DNA from: Fimenecus sp036652055
Lineage (GTDB): Bacteria; Bacillota; Clostridia; Oscillospirales; Acutalibacteraceae
DNA: 64,000 nucleotides
NCBI GenBank assembly: GCA_036652055.1
Contig: JAVVWP010000008.1
Location: 4,312 to 68,311, forward strand
Reading direction: 5' to 3'
Shown: positions 18,200 to 26,974 of the stretch, one piece after another
Numbering within the stretch: position 1 is the first letter of the stretch
Layout: each line of letters opens with the position of its first letter
Notes under the pieces: generated by a model
Seen by the model: only the letters and a program-made list of their open reading frames with translations
Databases searched by the model: none
What the model was told of the DNA's origin: nothing
Program-made: the position numbers and the translations under genes

Positions 18200-18276
18200 T
18201 TAATGTTTTATCTTAATTAAACCTTAATGCTATTTAACAAACGCTTTCGCCACTTTTATATCTTATGCCATATAAT
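18200..18276 (+). promoter_or_regulatory. kdp operon promoter with candidate KdpE boxes
   Basis: A perfect TATAAT (18271-18276) has no -35 match at the right distance (CGCCAC). Just upstream, TTAAT/TTAAC half-sites occur at 18200, 18213, 18224 and 18234, about 10-13 bases apart. OmpR/PhoB-family regulators such as KdpE bind direct repeats near 11-base spacing at activator-dependent promoters. The assignment to KdpE is inference. Confidence 0.4.
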
Positions 18277-18323
18277 GAAGCCATAAACCGAAGTTAATTA
18301 AATATGGTTTAGGAGGATTTTAT

Positions 18324-18509
18324 ATGTTTACTGCAATTATTAAAAAAGAAAGACATCTTGAAAATGATTTTGAAAGGCTTATGATTAAAAATCCAGTGAT
18401 CGCTTATTTCATTCTTTTTTTAGGAATGCCAATTTTTACACTATTAACAGTATCTCTTATTACAGCTATTACCGTTATACCGTTTGCATTTATATTTAAT
18501 CTAATTTAA
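18324..18509 (+). CDS. small membrane protein preceding kdpF
   Basis: A 61-residue protein starting after AGGAGGA. The first 25 residues are charged (KKERHLENDFERLMIKN), and residues about 28-60 are almost entirely hydrophobic, long enough for one or a hairpin of two membrane segments. It is the first gene downstream of the kdp promoter and 100 bases before kdpF. I do not recognise the family. Its place suggests an accessory or regulatory subunit of the Kdp pump, or of its sensor, but this is inference from position alone. Confidence 0.6.
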   Translation: MFTAIIKKERHLENDFERLMIKNPVIAYFILFLGMPIFTLLTVSLITAITVIPFAFIFNLI

Positions 18510-18608
18510 GACTATCTTTATACAATCTTAATGCTCTAATCTTTATACTAACACCGTCTTTAATTTGATGGTGCTACAATTACGCTATAAAATCAAAGGA
18601 GATATTTT

Positions 18609-18698
18609 ATGCAAATATTAATTGGTGTAATCGGTGCGATTGCTACTGTGCTTTTAATCTATTATGTAGTAATTCTTATGAGGGGTGATAAACAATGA
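18609..18698 (+). CDS. kdpF: KdpF-like small subunit
   Basis: A 29-residue single-span membrane protein (MQILIGVIGAIATVLLIYYV, then VILMRGDKQ) after AAAGGAG. KdpF is a peptide of about 29 residues that stabilises the KdpFABC potassium pump; size, hydrophobicity and position before kdpA fit. Its stop overlaps the kdpA start as ATGA. The sequence is too short for a family call by motif, so position carries the argument. Confidence 0.75.
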   Translation: MQILIGVIGAIATVLLIYYVVILMRGDKQ

Positions 18699-20512
18699 CA
18701 ATGGCAATACTTCAATATATTCTTTATCTTGCCATATTGGTGATTTTGGCAATACCGCTTGGGGCGTACATAGGAAAGGTAATGAACGGTGAAAAAACCT
18801 TTATGTCAAAGATTTTTGTTCCCTGTGAAAAATTAGTATATAAAGTTATGCATATTAACAGTGACGAGCAAATGACTTCAAAAAAATATGCAGTCAGTGT
18901 TTTAATTTTTTCGGGAATTGGTCTTGTCTTTTTATTTTTATTACAGCTAATTCAAGGCGTTTTGCCTTTAAATCCCGAGGGGCTTGGAGGCGTAAAATGG
19001 GACTTATCATTTAATACTGCGGTTAGCTTTATAACTAACACAAACTGGCAATCATACAGCGGTGAAAATACACTTAGTTATTTAACACAGGCAATAGGGC
19101 TTACCGTTCAAAACTTTGTTTCTGCTGCTACTGGTATTGCTGTTTTATTTGCCCTTATTCGTGGATTTATAAAAGTTAAAAAAGATGGTCTTGGTAGCTT
19201 TTGGGTTGATATAACAAAAATAATTTTTCATATACTGCTTCCACTTAATTTAATTGTTGCAGTTTGTCTTGTTGGCGGTGGAGTAGTTCAAAGCTTAAAA
19301 CCTGCTGAAACGGTTTCTTTAGTTGAACCTATTGCCATTACAGCAAGCGGTGAATTAATTGAAAATGCAGAAATTGATTTAGCAAATAATACAGTTAAAG
19401 TTGATGGTAACATAATATCTGACGCAGAAATCATAACAGAGCAAATTGTTCCTCTCGGCGGTGCTGCAAGTCAAATTGCTATTAAGCAGACTGGTACGAA
19501 CGGCGGTGGCTTTTTTGGAACAAACTCGGCTCATCCGCTTGAAAACCCCAACGCATTCACTAATATTATTGAGATGCTTTCAATTTTGCTAATTCCAGCA
19601 GCACTTTGCTTTACTTTTGGTAGAAATGTTAAAAACAAAAAGCAAGGTATTGCAATTTTCACAGCAATGTTTATCTGCCTAATGCTAGCACTTAGTTCTA
19701 TTGCAATTAGTGAGCAAATGGCGACGCCGCAGCTTGCACAAGATGGTATGGTAAACATTTCAGCAATTAATCAATCTGGTGGTAATATGGAAGGCAAAGA
19801 GAGTAGATTTGGAATTACATCATCTGCAACTTGGACCGCTTTTACAACTGCCGCTTCGAGTGGTTCTGTAAATGCTATGCACGACAGCTATACACCTATT
19901 GGCGGAATGATTGCAATGCTATTAATGCAACTTGGTGAAGTTATATTTGGCGGAGTTGGTTCTGGTCTTTATGGTATGCTTGGATTTGCCATATTAACTG
20001 TATTTATTGCAGGACTTATGGTAGGAAGAACCCCTGAATTTTTAGGAAAAAAGATTGAACCATATGAAATGAAATGGGCAGTGGTAGTTTGCCTCGCAAC
20101 GCCAGTTTCTATTCTTGTAGGGAGTGGAATTGCAGCAATAGTTCCGCAGGTAACAGAAAGTCTTACCAGCAGTGGTGCACACGCATTTTCACAGATGCTA
20201 TATGCTTTTACATCAGCAGGAGCTAACAATGGCTCGGCATTTGCAGGATTTAATGCAAACACTATATTTTTGAACTTATCTTTAGGTATTGTAATGTTGT
20301 TTGCAAGATTTATTCCAATTATCGGCACGCTTGCAATTGCAGGTAGCCTTGCTAAAAAGAAGCAAATTGCAACAACAGCAGGTACACTATCTACTACAAA
20401 TGGTCTGTTTGTGTTTTTACTTATTTTTATTATACTTTTAATCGGTGCATTAAGCTTTTTGCCAGCACTTGCACTCGGACCTATCGCAGAATTCTTTGGC
20501 AGCATATCATAA
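18695..20512 (+). CDS. kdpA: potassium-transporting ATPase, potassium-binding subunit
   Basis: A 605-residue membrane protein that forms the K+ channel-like part of the KdpFABC pump. Selectivity-filter-type blocks are visible: SFITNTNWQSYSGE near residue 110, GTNGGGFFGTNSAHPLENP near residues 268-286, and FTSAGANNGSAF near residue 505. It is about 45 residues longer than the usual 557-560. The extra stretch lies near residues 205-255 (ETVSLVEPIAITASGELIEN and beyond), just before the second filter, and looks like an enlarged extracytoplasmic loop. It is coupled to kdpF and followed by kdpB after 15 bases. Confidence 0.95.
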   Translation: MTMAILQYILYLAILVILAIPLGAYIGKVMNGEKTFMSKIFVPCEKLVYKVMHINSDEQMTSKKYAVSVLIFSGIGLVFLFLLQLIQGVLPLNPEGLGGVKWDLSFNTAVSFITNTNWQSYSGENTLSYLTQAIGLTVQNFVSAATGIAVLFALIRGFIKVKKDGLGSFWVDITKIIFHILLPLNLIVAVCLVGGGVVQSLKPAETVSLVEPIAITASGELIENAEIDLANNTVKVDGNIISDAEIITEQIVPLGGAASQIAIKQTGTNGGGFFGTNSAHPLENPNAFTNIIEMLSILLIPAALCFTFGRNVKNKKQGIAIFTAMFICLMLALSSIAISEQMATPQLAQDGMVNISAINQSGGNMEGKESRFGITSSATWTAFTTAASSGSVNAMHDSYTPIGGMIAMLLMQLGEVIFGGVGSGLYGMLGFAILTVFIAGLMVGRTPEFLGKKIEPYEMKWAVVVCLATPVSILVGSGIAAIVPQVTESLTSSGAHAFSQMLYAFTSAGANNGSAFAGFNANTIFLNLSLGIVMLFARFIPIIGTLAIAGSLAKKKQIATTAGTLSTTNGLFVFLLIFIILLIGALSFLPALALGPIAEFFGSIS

Positions 20513-20527
20513 AGGAGAAAAATTATT

Positions 20528-22591
20528 ATGGCAACAAAAAATATACATTCAGATAAAAAGCAGTTTTTAGAAGCAATAAAAAGTTCTTTTATTAAGCTTA
20601 GTCCAAAAACGCAGGCACAAAACCCTGTTATGCTTTTAGTTTATATTTCTGCAATACTTACAACAATTCTTGCAATTATTTCACTTTTCGGATTAAAAGA
20701 TGCAAGCACAGGATATACAACATCAATAGCTGTTATTCTTTGGTTTACTGTTCTTTTTGCAAACTTTGCAGAAGCTATTGCAGAAGGCAGAGGTAAGGCG
20801 CAAGCCGACTCCCTTCGTGCTGCAAAGAAAGATGTAAATGCACATAAAATCCCGTCAATTGATCAAAAAGATGAAGTAACTGATGTATCCTCTGCTACTC
20901 TTAAAAAAGGTGATATTGTTATAGTTTATGCAAATGAACAAATTCCATCTGATGGTGAAGTTATTGATGGTGCGGCATCTGTTGATGAAAGTGCTATAAC
21001 TGGCGAATCTGCACCTGTAATTCGTGAAAGTGGCGGTGACAGAAGTGCTGTTACAGGTGGCACAACAGTTCTTTCTGACTGGATTATCATCTGTGTAACA
21101 AGCGAAGCTGGAGAAAGCTTTCTTGATAAGATGATTGCAATGGTAGAGGGTGCATCAAGGAAAAAGACGCCAAATGAAATAGCACTCCAAATCTTTCTTA
21201 TAGCTTTATCTATAATTTTTATATTAGTCACTATGTCGCTATACACCTACTCGCTTTTTTCAGCAAAACAGGCTGGCATTGCAAATCCAACATCTATTAC
21301 AACACTTGTTGCATTACTTGTATGCCTTGCACCTACTACAATCGGCGCATTGCTATCATCAATAGGAATTGCAGGAATGTCAAGGCTAAACAGAGCTAAT
21401 GTGCTTGCAATGAGTGGGCGTGCTATTGAAGCTGCAGGAGATGTTGATATTCTTATGCTTGATAAAACAGGAACGATTACGCTCGGTAATCGTCAAGCTC
21501 ACGAATTTATTCCTGTTGACGGATATGATGCGAAGGAACTTGCCGATGCAGCACAGCTATCATCTTTATCAGATGAAACTCCAGAAGGAAGAAGCATTGT
21601 AATTCTTGCAAAAGAAAAATTTAATATTCGTGAAAGGCAGCTTAGTGATAAGGAAATGACTTTTATTCCTTTTACTGCAAAAACTCGTATGAGTGGTGTT
21701 GACTTTGATGGCAATGAAATACGCAAGGGTGCTGCTGATTCTGTAAAAGATTATGTAGAGAAAAATGGTGGCACATACAGCGAGGAGTGCGATGCAGCGG
21801 TAAAGGCTGTTTCTTCACATGGCGGAACTCCATTAGTTGTTGCTAAAAATAATAGAATTATCGGAGTTATTCACCTAAAGGATATTATCAAAAAAGGTGT
21901 TCAAGAAAAATTTGCCGACCTTAGAAAAATGGGTATAAAAACAATAATGATAACAGGTGACAATCCATTGACTGCCGCTGCAATAGCCGCTGAAGCAGGG
22001 GTTGATGACTTTTTAGCAGAAGCAACGCCTGAAGGAAAGCTTATAATGATTCGTGATTTTCAGGCAAAAGGTCATTTAGTTGCTATGACGGGTGATGGAA
22101 CAAATGATGCCCCTGCACTTGCACAAGCAGATGTTGCTGTTGCTATGAATACAGGCACACAGGCGGCAAAAGAAGCAGGTAATATGGTTGACCTTGATTC
22201 TTCACCAACAAAGCTTATTGATATTGTTAGAATTGGCAAACAACTTTTAATGACCAGAGGAAGCCTTACAACATTTTCAATAGCAAATGACCTTGCAAAA
22301 TATTTTGCTATAATTCCCGCTTTATTTCTTGGTCTGTATCCACAGCTTTCAGCGTTAAACATTATGGGGCTTCATTCACCGCAAAGTGCTGTCCTTTCAG
22401 CTATTATCTATAATGCACTGATTATAATTGCATTAATTCCACTTGCGTTAAAAGGTGTTAAATATCGTGAAGTTTCAGCAGGAAAGCTACTCACAAGAAA
22501 TCTTTTGATTTATGGTCTTGGCGGACTTATAGCACCATTTATTTTCATTAAGATTATTGATATGCTATTAGTTTTATTGCATTTAGTATAA
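20528..22591 (+). CDS. kdpB: potassium-transporting ATPase, ATP-binding subunit
   Basis: A 687-residue P-type ATPase that drives high-affinity K+ uptake. The phosphorylation motif DKTGTIT starts near residue 312. The actuator-domain motif SAITGESAPV is near residues 155-164, and TGDGTNDAPALAQADVA near residues 522-538 is the hinge. Length is standard (about 680). It starts after AAAGGAG between kdpA and kdpC. The three structural genes are complete and in the usual order, so the pump should be functional. Confidence 0.97.
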   Translation: MATKNIHSDKKQFLEAIKSSFIKLSPKTQAQNPVMLLVYISAILTTILAIISLFGLKDASTGYTTSIAVILWFTVLFANFAEAIAEGRGKAQADSLRAAKKDVNAHKIPSIDQKDEVTDVSSATLKKGDIVIVYANEQIPSDGEVIDGAASVDESAITGESAPVIRESGGDRSAVTGGTTVLSDWIIICVTSEAGESFLDKMIAMVEGASRKKTPNEIALQIFLIALSIIFILVTMSLYTYSLFSAKQAGIANPTSITTLVALLVCLAPTTIGALLSSIGIAGMSRLNRANVLAMSGRAIEAAGDVDILMLDKTGTITLGNRQAHEFIPVDGYDAKELADAAQLSSLSDETPEGRSIVILAKEKFNIRERQLSDKEMTFIPFTAKTRMSGVDFDGNEIRKGAADSVKDYVEKNGGTYSEECDAAVKAVSSHGGTPLVVAKNNRIIGVIHLKDIIKKGVQEKFADLRKMGIKTIMITGDNPLTAAAIAAEAGVDDFLAEATPEGKLIMIRDFQAKGHLVAMTGDGTNDAPALAQADVAVAMNTGTQAAKEAGNMVDLDSSPTKLIDIVRIGKQLLMTRGSLTTFSIANDLAKYFAIIPALFLGLYPQLSALNIMGLHSPQSAVLSAIIYNALIIIALIPLALKGVKYREVSAGKLLTRNLLIYGLGGLIAPFIFIKIIDMLLVLLHLV

Positions 22592-22600
22592 GGAGAAAAA

Positions 22601-23206
22601 ATGAAAAATTTAAAATCAATTCTTCCTCGTGCGGCACTTTTATTATTAATTTTCACAATAGTATGCGGAGTTTTATATACAGGTGCTGTTACAGGAATTG
22701 CACAGATTATTTTTCCTGAGAAGGCAAACGGAAGCATCATTGAAGTTGATGGTAAAAAATATGGCTCAGAGCTTTTAGGGCAACAATATAATGATGAAAA
22801 GCATATGTGGGGGCGTATTATGAACATTGACATTTCTACATACAAAGATAAAAATGGTAAAACTCTAATGTACGCCTCCCCTTCTAATATAAGCCCTGCA
22901 AGCGAAAAATATGAAAAGTTAGTTGCAGAGCGTGTTGAAATGATAAAAAAAGCAAACCCTCAAATGAACGAAACAGCCATTCCAGTAGACCTTGTTACTT
23001 GTTCAGGAAGCGGTCTTGACCCTCATATTTCACCTGTTGCTGCCGAATATCAAATTAAAAGGCTTGCTTCTGCTAATGGAATTTCAACTGACAGTGTCAA
23101 AGAAATTATAAAAAAATGCACAAGCGGTAGATTTTTAGGTGTGTTTGGCGAAGAAACCGTTAATGTATTAAAGGTCAACTTAATGCTTGATGGAATATTA
23201 AAATAA
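22601..23206 (+). CDS. kdpC: potassium-transporting ATPase, C subunit
   Basis: A 201-residue subunit with one N-terminal membrane segment (about residues 9-32) and an extracytoplasmic domain. The family block TCSGSGLDPHISP, near residues 128-140, is intact, as is A-A-E-Y-Q-x-x-R-x-A. KdpC holds the complex together. It begins nine bases after kdpB with AAGGAG. The gap to kdpD is short, so one transcript kdpFABCDE is likely. Confidence 0.95.
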   Translation: MKNLKSILPRAALLLLIFTIVCGVLYTGAVTGIAQIIFPEKANGSIIEVDGKKYGSELLGQQYNDEKHMWGRIMNIDISTYKDKNGKTLMYASPSNISPASEKYEKLVAERVEMIKKANPQMNETAIPVDLVTCSGSGLDPHISPVAAEYQIKRLASANGISTDSVKEIIKKCTSGRFLGVFGEETVNVLKVNLMLDGILK

Positions 23207-23287
23207 AAGCAAAATAAAATTATATTATTTTAAGCAAATATGTTGTATAATAAAATTAAAATCAAATGCAGAAAGTGTGGCGATAAT

Positions 23288-25987
23288 ATGGAAGATTTGA
23301 GAGCTAATCCTAATCAAATATTGAAAAACATATCTGAAGATGAAACTGCAAAAGTAAGAGGCCATTTAAGAATATTCTTTGGCTATGCCGCAGGAGTTGG
23401 AAAAACCTATGCCATGTTAAAAGCTGCACATTCTGCTAAAAGGCGTAATGTTGATGTTGTTGTCGGCTATGCAGAGCCACATCAGCGTGTTCAAACGATT
23501 TCACTTCTTGATGGGCTTGAACAAATTCCTACTCTAAAGATAAACCATAAAGGTATTGTTTTAAATGAGTTTGATTTAGATGCTACTATCGCTCGCTCTC
23601 CAAAGCTTGTTTTGGTTGATGAGCTTGCACACACAAATGCCGATGGTTGCAGACACACAAAGCGTTATCAAGATGTTGAGGAGCTTCTTAAAGCAGGAAT
23701 TGATGTTTACACAACTGTAAATGTTCAACACATTGAAAGCTTAAACGATATGGTTGCATCTATTACTGGCATTACGGTTAGTGAAAGAATACCTGACCAT
23801 ATCTTTGATGACGCTGCACAAGTGGAACTTGTTGATATTGAACCTGAAGAACTTATTGAACGCTTAAAGGCAGGCAAAATCTATAAAGCTGGTCAAGCAC
23901 AAAAAGCACTCGGAAATTTTTTTGATGTCAAAAATCTTACTGCACTTCGTGAAATTGCTCTAAGGCGATGTGCCGACAGAGTTAATAAAATGGCTGAAAA
24001 AACACGAACAACCGTAAGTGGTGACTTTTATACTGATGAGCATATTTTAGTTTGTCTTTCATCCTCCCCCACAAATCCAAAAATAATCAGAACAGCTGCA
24101 CGAATGGCAAATGCTTTTAGAGGAAGTTTTACTGCTCTTTTTGTAGAAACTCCAACATTTAGTTCTATGAGCGAGGAAAACATTAAAAGACTTAGAAATA
24201 ATATAAGGCTCGCTGAGCAGTTAGGTGCTAAAATTGAAACGGTTTATGGTGATGATATTCCCTTCCAAATTTCTGAATTTGCAAGGCTTTCTGGCGTTTC
24301 AAAAATTGTTTTAGGCAGAAATAATGCAAAAAGGAAACATATTTTTAGCAAACCTTCGCTTACCGAAAAGCTTACCATTGCCGCACCAAATCTTGATATT
24401 TACATAATTCCCGACAAAGAGGTAAGCATTTATAGAGAACGAAAGGAAAAATCACGGCCACAAAATATTAAAACTATTTTATTTGATGTTCTTAAAAGTT
24501 TTGCTGTGCTTTTGGCAACCACATTAGTTGGTTTCGTTTTTAATTTGCTTAATTTTAGTGAAGCTAATATTATAACCGTTTATATTTTAGGTGTGTTGAT
24601 TATTTCAATTATAACCACTCGCCGAAAATACAGCCTTATTTCATCTATCGTCAGTGTGCTTACATTTAACTTCTTTTTCACAGAGCCAAAATTCACATTA
24701 AATGCTTATGATTCGGGTTATCCTGCTACATTTTTAATTATGTTTGTTGCAGCTTTTATAACGAGCAGTTTAGCTGTAAAAATTAAACAAAATGCTAAAA
24801 AATCTGCAAGCATTGCTTATCGCACAAAGGTGCTGTTAGAAACAAATCAGCTTCTTCAAAAAGCAACAGATAAAAATGAAATCGTATCTTTTACATCAAA
24901 TCAGCTAACAAAACTTCTTCAAAAAAATATTGTTTTTTACACAGTAAACGGTGATGAGCTTTCAACGCCATCTATATATATTGTAAATTCAGAAGAAGAA
25001 ACGAACTTTCTTACTAATGATAATGAACGAGCTGTTGCAGCGTGGGTTTTTAAAAACAACAAGCACGCAGGAGCTACCACTAATACTCTTGGAAATGCGA
25101 AATGTCTTTATCTTGCAGTGCGTGTAAATGATACTGTTTATGCGGTTGTCGGCATTGAAATTGCCGGAGAAGAACTTGATGCCTTAGAAAATAATATTGT
25201 GCTTTCTATTTTAGGCGAATGTGGTTTAGCTCTTGAAAATGAAGAAGCGATTGCACAAAGAGAAAAAGCTGCTATACTTGCAAAAAATGAACAGCTTAGG
25301 GCAAATCTTCTTCGCTCTATTTCTCATGACCTTAGAACTCCACTTACTTCAATTTCTGGCAATGCAGGTATTCTTTTATCAAGTGGTGATGCCATTGATA
25401 ACGAAAAAAAAGTTAAGCTTTATACAGATATTTATGACGATTCATTATGGCTTATAAATCTCGTTGAAAATCTTCTTTCTGTAACTCGAATTGAAGATGG
25501 GACAATGAAATTAAATACTAATGCAGAGCTTATAGATGAAGTTATTAATGAAGCATTAGAACATATTAATAGAAAAAGTTCTGAACATAAAATCATTGTT
25601 TTGCACCCGCAAGAATTTATTTTAGCTAAAATGGACGCAAGGCTTATTGTTCAGGTAATTATTAATATTGTTGATAATGCTATAAAATACACGCCTATCG
25701 GTTCTGAAATTACCATAGAAACATCTAAAAAAAATGACAAGGTAATAGTTAAAATTTCAGATAATGGCGATGGAATTAATGATGAAGCAAAAGTAAGAAT
25801 ATTTGATATGTTTTATACTGCAAACACAAAATTAGCCGATAGCAGACGAGGGCTTGGGCTTGGACTTGCACTATGTAAGTCAATTATCACTGCTCACGGT
25901 GGAGATATAACTGTGTATGATAATAAACCAAAGGGAGCAGTTTTTAGTTTTACACTACCATCAAAGGAGGTAAATGTTTATGAATAA
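23288..25987 (+). CDS. kdpD: sensor histidine kinase KdpD
   Basis: An 899-residue sensor of potassium limitation and osmotic state. In order: the KdpD N-terminal domain with Walker-like GYAAGVGKTYAML and LVDELAHTNADG; a USP-like domain; four membrane segments (DUF4118, about residues 400-500); a GAF-like region; and the kinase core with SISHDLRTPLTSI (His near residue 680) and VDNAIKYTP. The USP domain holds SSS, then 20 residues, then FTALF, close to the c-di-AMP-binding motif reported for Staphylococcus aureus KdpD. I chose the ATG at 23288; an ATG at 23240 adds 16 residues without a clear ribosome binding site. Confidence 0.94.
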   Translation: MEDLRANPNQILKNISEDETAKVRGHLRIFFGYAAGVGKTYAMLKAAHSAKRRNVDVVVGYAEPHQRVQTISLLDGLEQIPTLKINHKGIVLNEFDLDATIARSPKLVLVDELAHTNADGCRHTKRYQDVEELLKAGIDVYTTVNVQHIESLNDMVASITGITVSERIPDHIFDDAAQVELVDIEPEELIERLKAGKIYKAGQAQKALGNFFDVKNLTALREIALRRCADRVNKMAEKTRTTVSGDFYTDEHILVCLSSSPTNPKIIRTAARMANAFRGSFTALFVETPTFSSMSEENIKRLRNNIRLAEQLGAKIETVYGDDIPFQISEFARLSGVSKIVLGRNNAKRKHIFSKPSLTEKLTIAAPNLDIYIIPDKEVSIYRERKEKSRPQNIKTILFDVLKSFAVLLATTLVGFVFNLLNFSEANIITVYILGVLIISIITTRRKYSLISSIVSVLTFNFFFTEPKFTLNAYDSGYPATFLIMFVAAFITSSLAVKIKQNAKKSASIAYRTKVLLETNQLLQKATDKNEIVSFTSNQLTKLLQKNIVFYTVNGDELSTPSIYIVNSEEETNFLTNDNERAVAAWVFKNNKHAGATTNTLGNAKCLYLAVRVNDTVYAVVGIEIAGEELDALENNIVLSILGECGLALENEEAIAQREKAAILAKNEQLRANLLRSISHDLRTPLTSISGNAGILLSSGDAIDNEKKVKLYTDIYDDSLWLINLVENLLSVTRIEDGTMKLNTNAELIDEVINEALEHINRKSSEHKIIVLHPQEFILAKMDARLIVQVIINIVDNAIKYTPIGSEITIETSKKNDKVIVKISDNGDGINDEAKVRIFDMFYTANTKLADSRRGLGLGLALCKSIITAHGGDITVYDNKPKGAVFSFTLPSKEVNVYE

Positions 25988-26678
25988 GCCACTTGTCTTA
26001 GTTGTTGAAGATGATTCGGCAATTAGAAATTTAATCGCTACAACTCTTGAAACACACGATTATAAATTTCACACCGCTGATTGTGGCGAAGCTGCTATAC
26101 TTGAGGCGGTTTCACACAATCCCGATGTTGTTTTGCTTGATTTAGGTCTTCCCGATATTGACGGAATAGATATTATTAAAAAAATTCGCACTTGGTCTAA
26201 AATGCCTATTATTGTTATTAGTGCAAGGAGTGAGGACACTGACAAAATAGATGCTCTTGACGCAGGTGCTGATGACTATATTACAAAGCCTTTTTCTGTT
26301 GAAGAACTGCTTGCAAGGCTTCGTGTAACTTTCAGACGGCTAAACTATGTGCAATCTTCTGAAAATGTTGAAAATTCAGTATTTACAAATGGTGATTTGA
26401 AAATAGATTATGCCTCTGGCTGTGTTTATATTTCTGATGATGAGCTTCATCTGACTCCAATAGAATACAAGCTAATTTGTCTGCTTTCTAAAAATGTAGG
26501 CAAGGTTCTCACTCATACTTTTATTACAAGAGAAATTTGGGGTAGTGCTTGGGATAATGATGTTGCTTCGCTTCGGGTTTTTATGGCAACTCTTCGTAAA
26601 AAGATTGAAAAAGACCCTACATCACCACAATATATTCAAACTCATGTTGGAGTTGGCTATAGAATGCTCAGAGTTTAA
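25980..26678 (+). CDS. kdpE: response regulator KdpE
   Basis: A 232-residue OmpR/PhoB-type regulator. The receiver domain has VVEDDSAIR, phospho-acceptor D54 in VLLDLGLPDIDG, and ITKPFSVEELLARL. The winged-helix domain has LTPIEYKLICLLSKN and VGVGYRM at the end. KdpE activates kdpFABC under potassium limitation. AAAGGAGG at 25963-25970 favours the ATG at 25980 (nine-base spacing) over the one at 25974. It overlaps the end of kdpD, so the pair is coupled. A terminator follows within 31 bases. Confidence 0.95.
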   Translation: MNKPLVLVVEDDSAIRNLIATTLETHDYKFHTADCGEAAILEAVSHNPDVVLLDLGLPDIDGIDIIKKIRTWSKMPIIVISARSEDTDKIDALDAGADDYITKPFSVEELLARLRVTFRRLNYVQSSENVENSVFTNGDLKIDYASGCVYISDDELHLTPIEYKLICLLSKNVGKVLTHTFITREIWGSAWDNDVASLRVFMATLRKKIEKDPTSPQYIQTHVGVGYRMLRV

Positions 26679-26708
26679 AATATCGCAAAAGCAAAATAAT
26701 AAACATAA

Positions 26709-26745
26709 AAAGGTGCAGGATTTTTTAAGTCCTACACCTTTATTT
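26709..26745. terminator. bidirectional terminator between kdpE and the radA operon
   Basis: AAAGGTGCAGGA (26709-26720) pairs with TCCTACACCTTT (26730-26741) with one mismatch. Flanking T-rich and A-rich ends allow use on both strands, between convergent genes. Confidence 0.8.
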
Positions 26746-26777
26746 TATCTTTTAAAATGAAATTGAATAATAAATTT

Positions 26778-26969
26778 TTATTTGTCTTTTTTCGGCTCGT
26801 CTAAAAATTTATTTAATGCATAATCCAAAATATAGTTTTTATCTATATTAAAGCTGTGAATTTTTTGCCCGTATTTTTTTGCTGCATTTTTTGACGCTAC
26901 ACAGGTTAGTCCTATTGTTATTGCACCCAAAGTCGCTCCAAAAAGGTTGCTCCACTTGCTTTTTTTCAT
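26778..26969 (-). CDS. small hypothetical protein with one hydrophobic segment
   Basis: A 63-residue protein starting MKKSKWSNLFGATLGAITIG. A hydrophobic, Gly-rich segment (about residues 9-26) may be a membrane anchor or signal-like helix, followed by a charged tail ending DEPKKDK. I chose the ATG at 26969, ten bases after AAAGGA, over a TTG at 26978 that lies too close to that site. It follows the GME-fold-like gene and is last in the cwlD-radA operon. Not recognised; the general look (GATLGAITIG plus an AAKKYGQKI stretch) resembles small membrane-associated proteins of Firmicutes. Confidence 0.55.
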   Translation of the reverse strand: MKKSKWSNLFGATLGAITIGLTCVASKNAAKKYGQKIHSFNIDKNYILDYALNKFLDEPKKDK

Positions 26970-26974
26970 TATAT

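Noticed and set aside
19969..20505. 178-codon minus-strand frame opposite kdpA
   Set aside because: Shadow frame created by the codon pattern of kdpA; no independent support.
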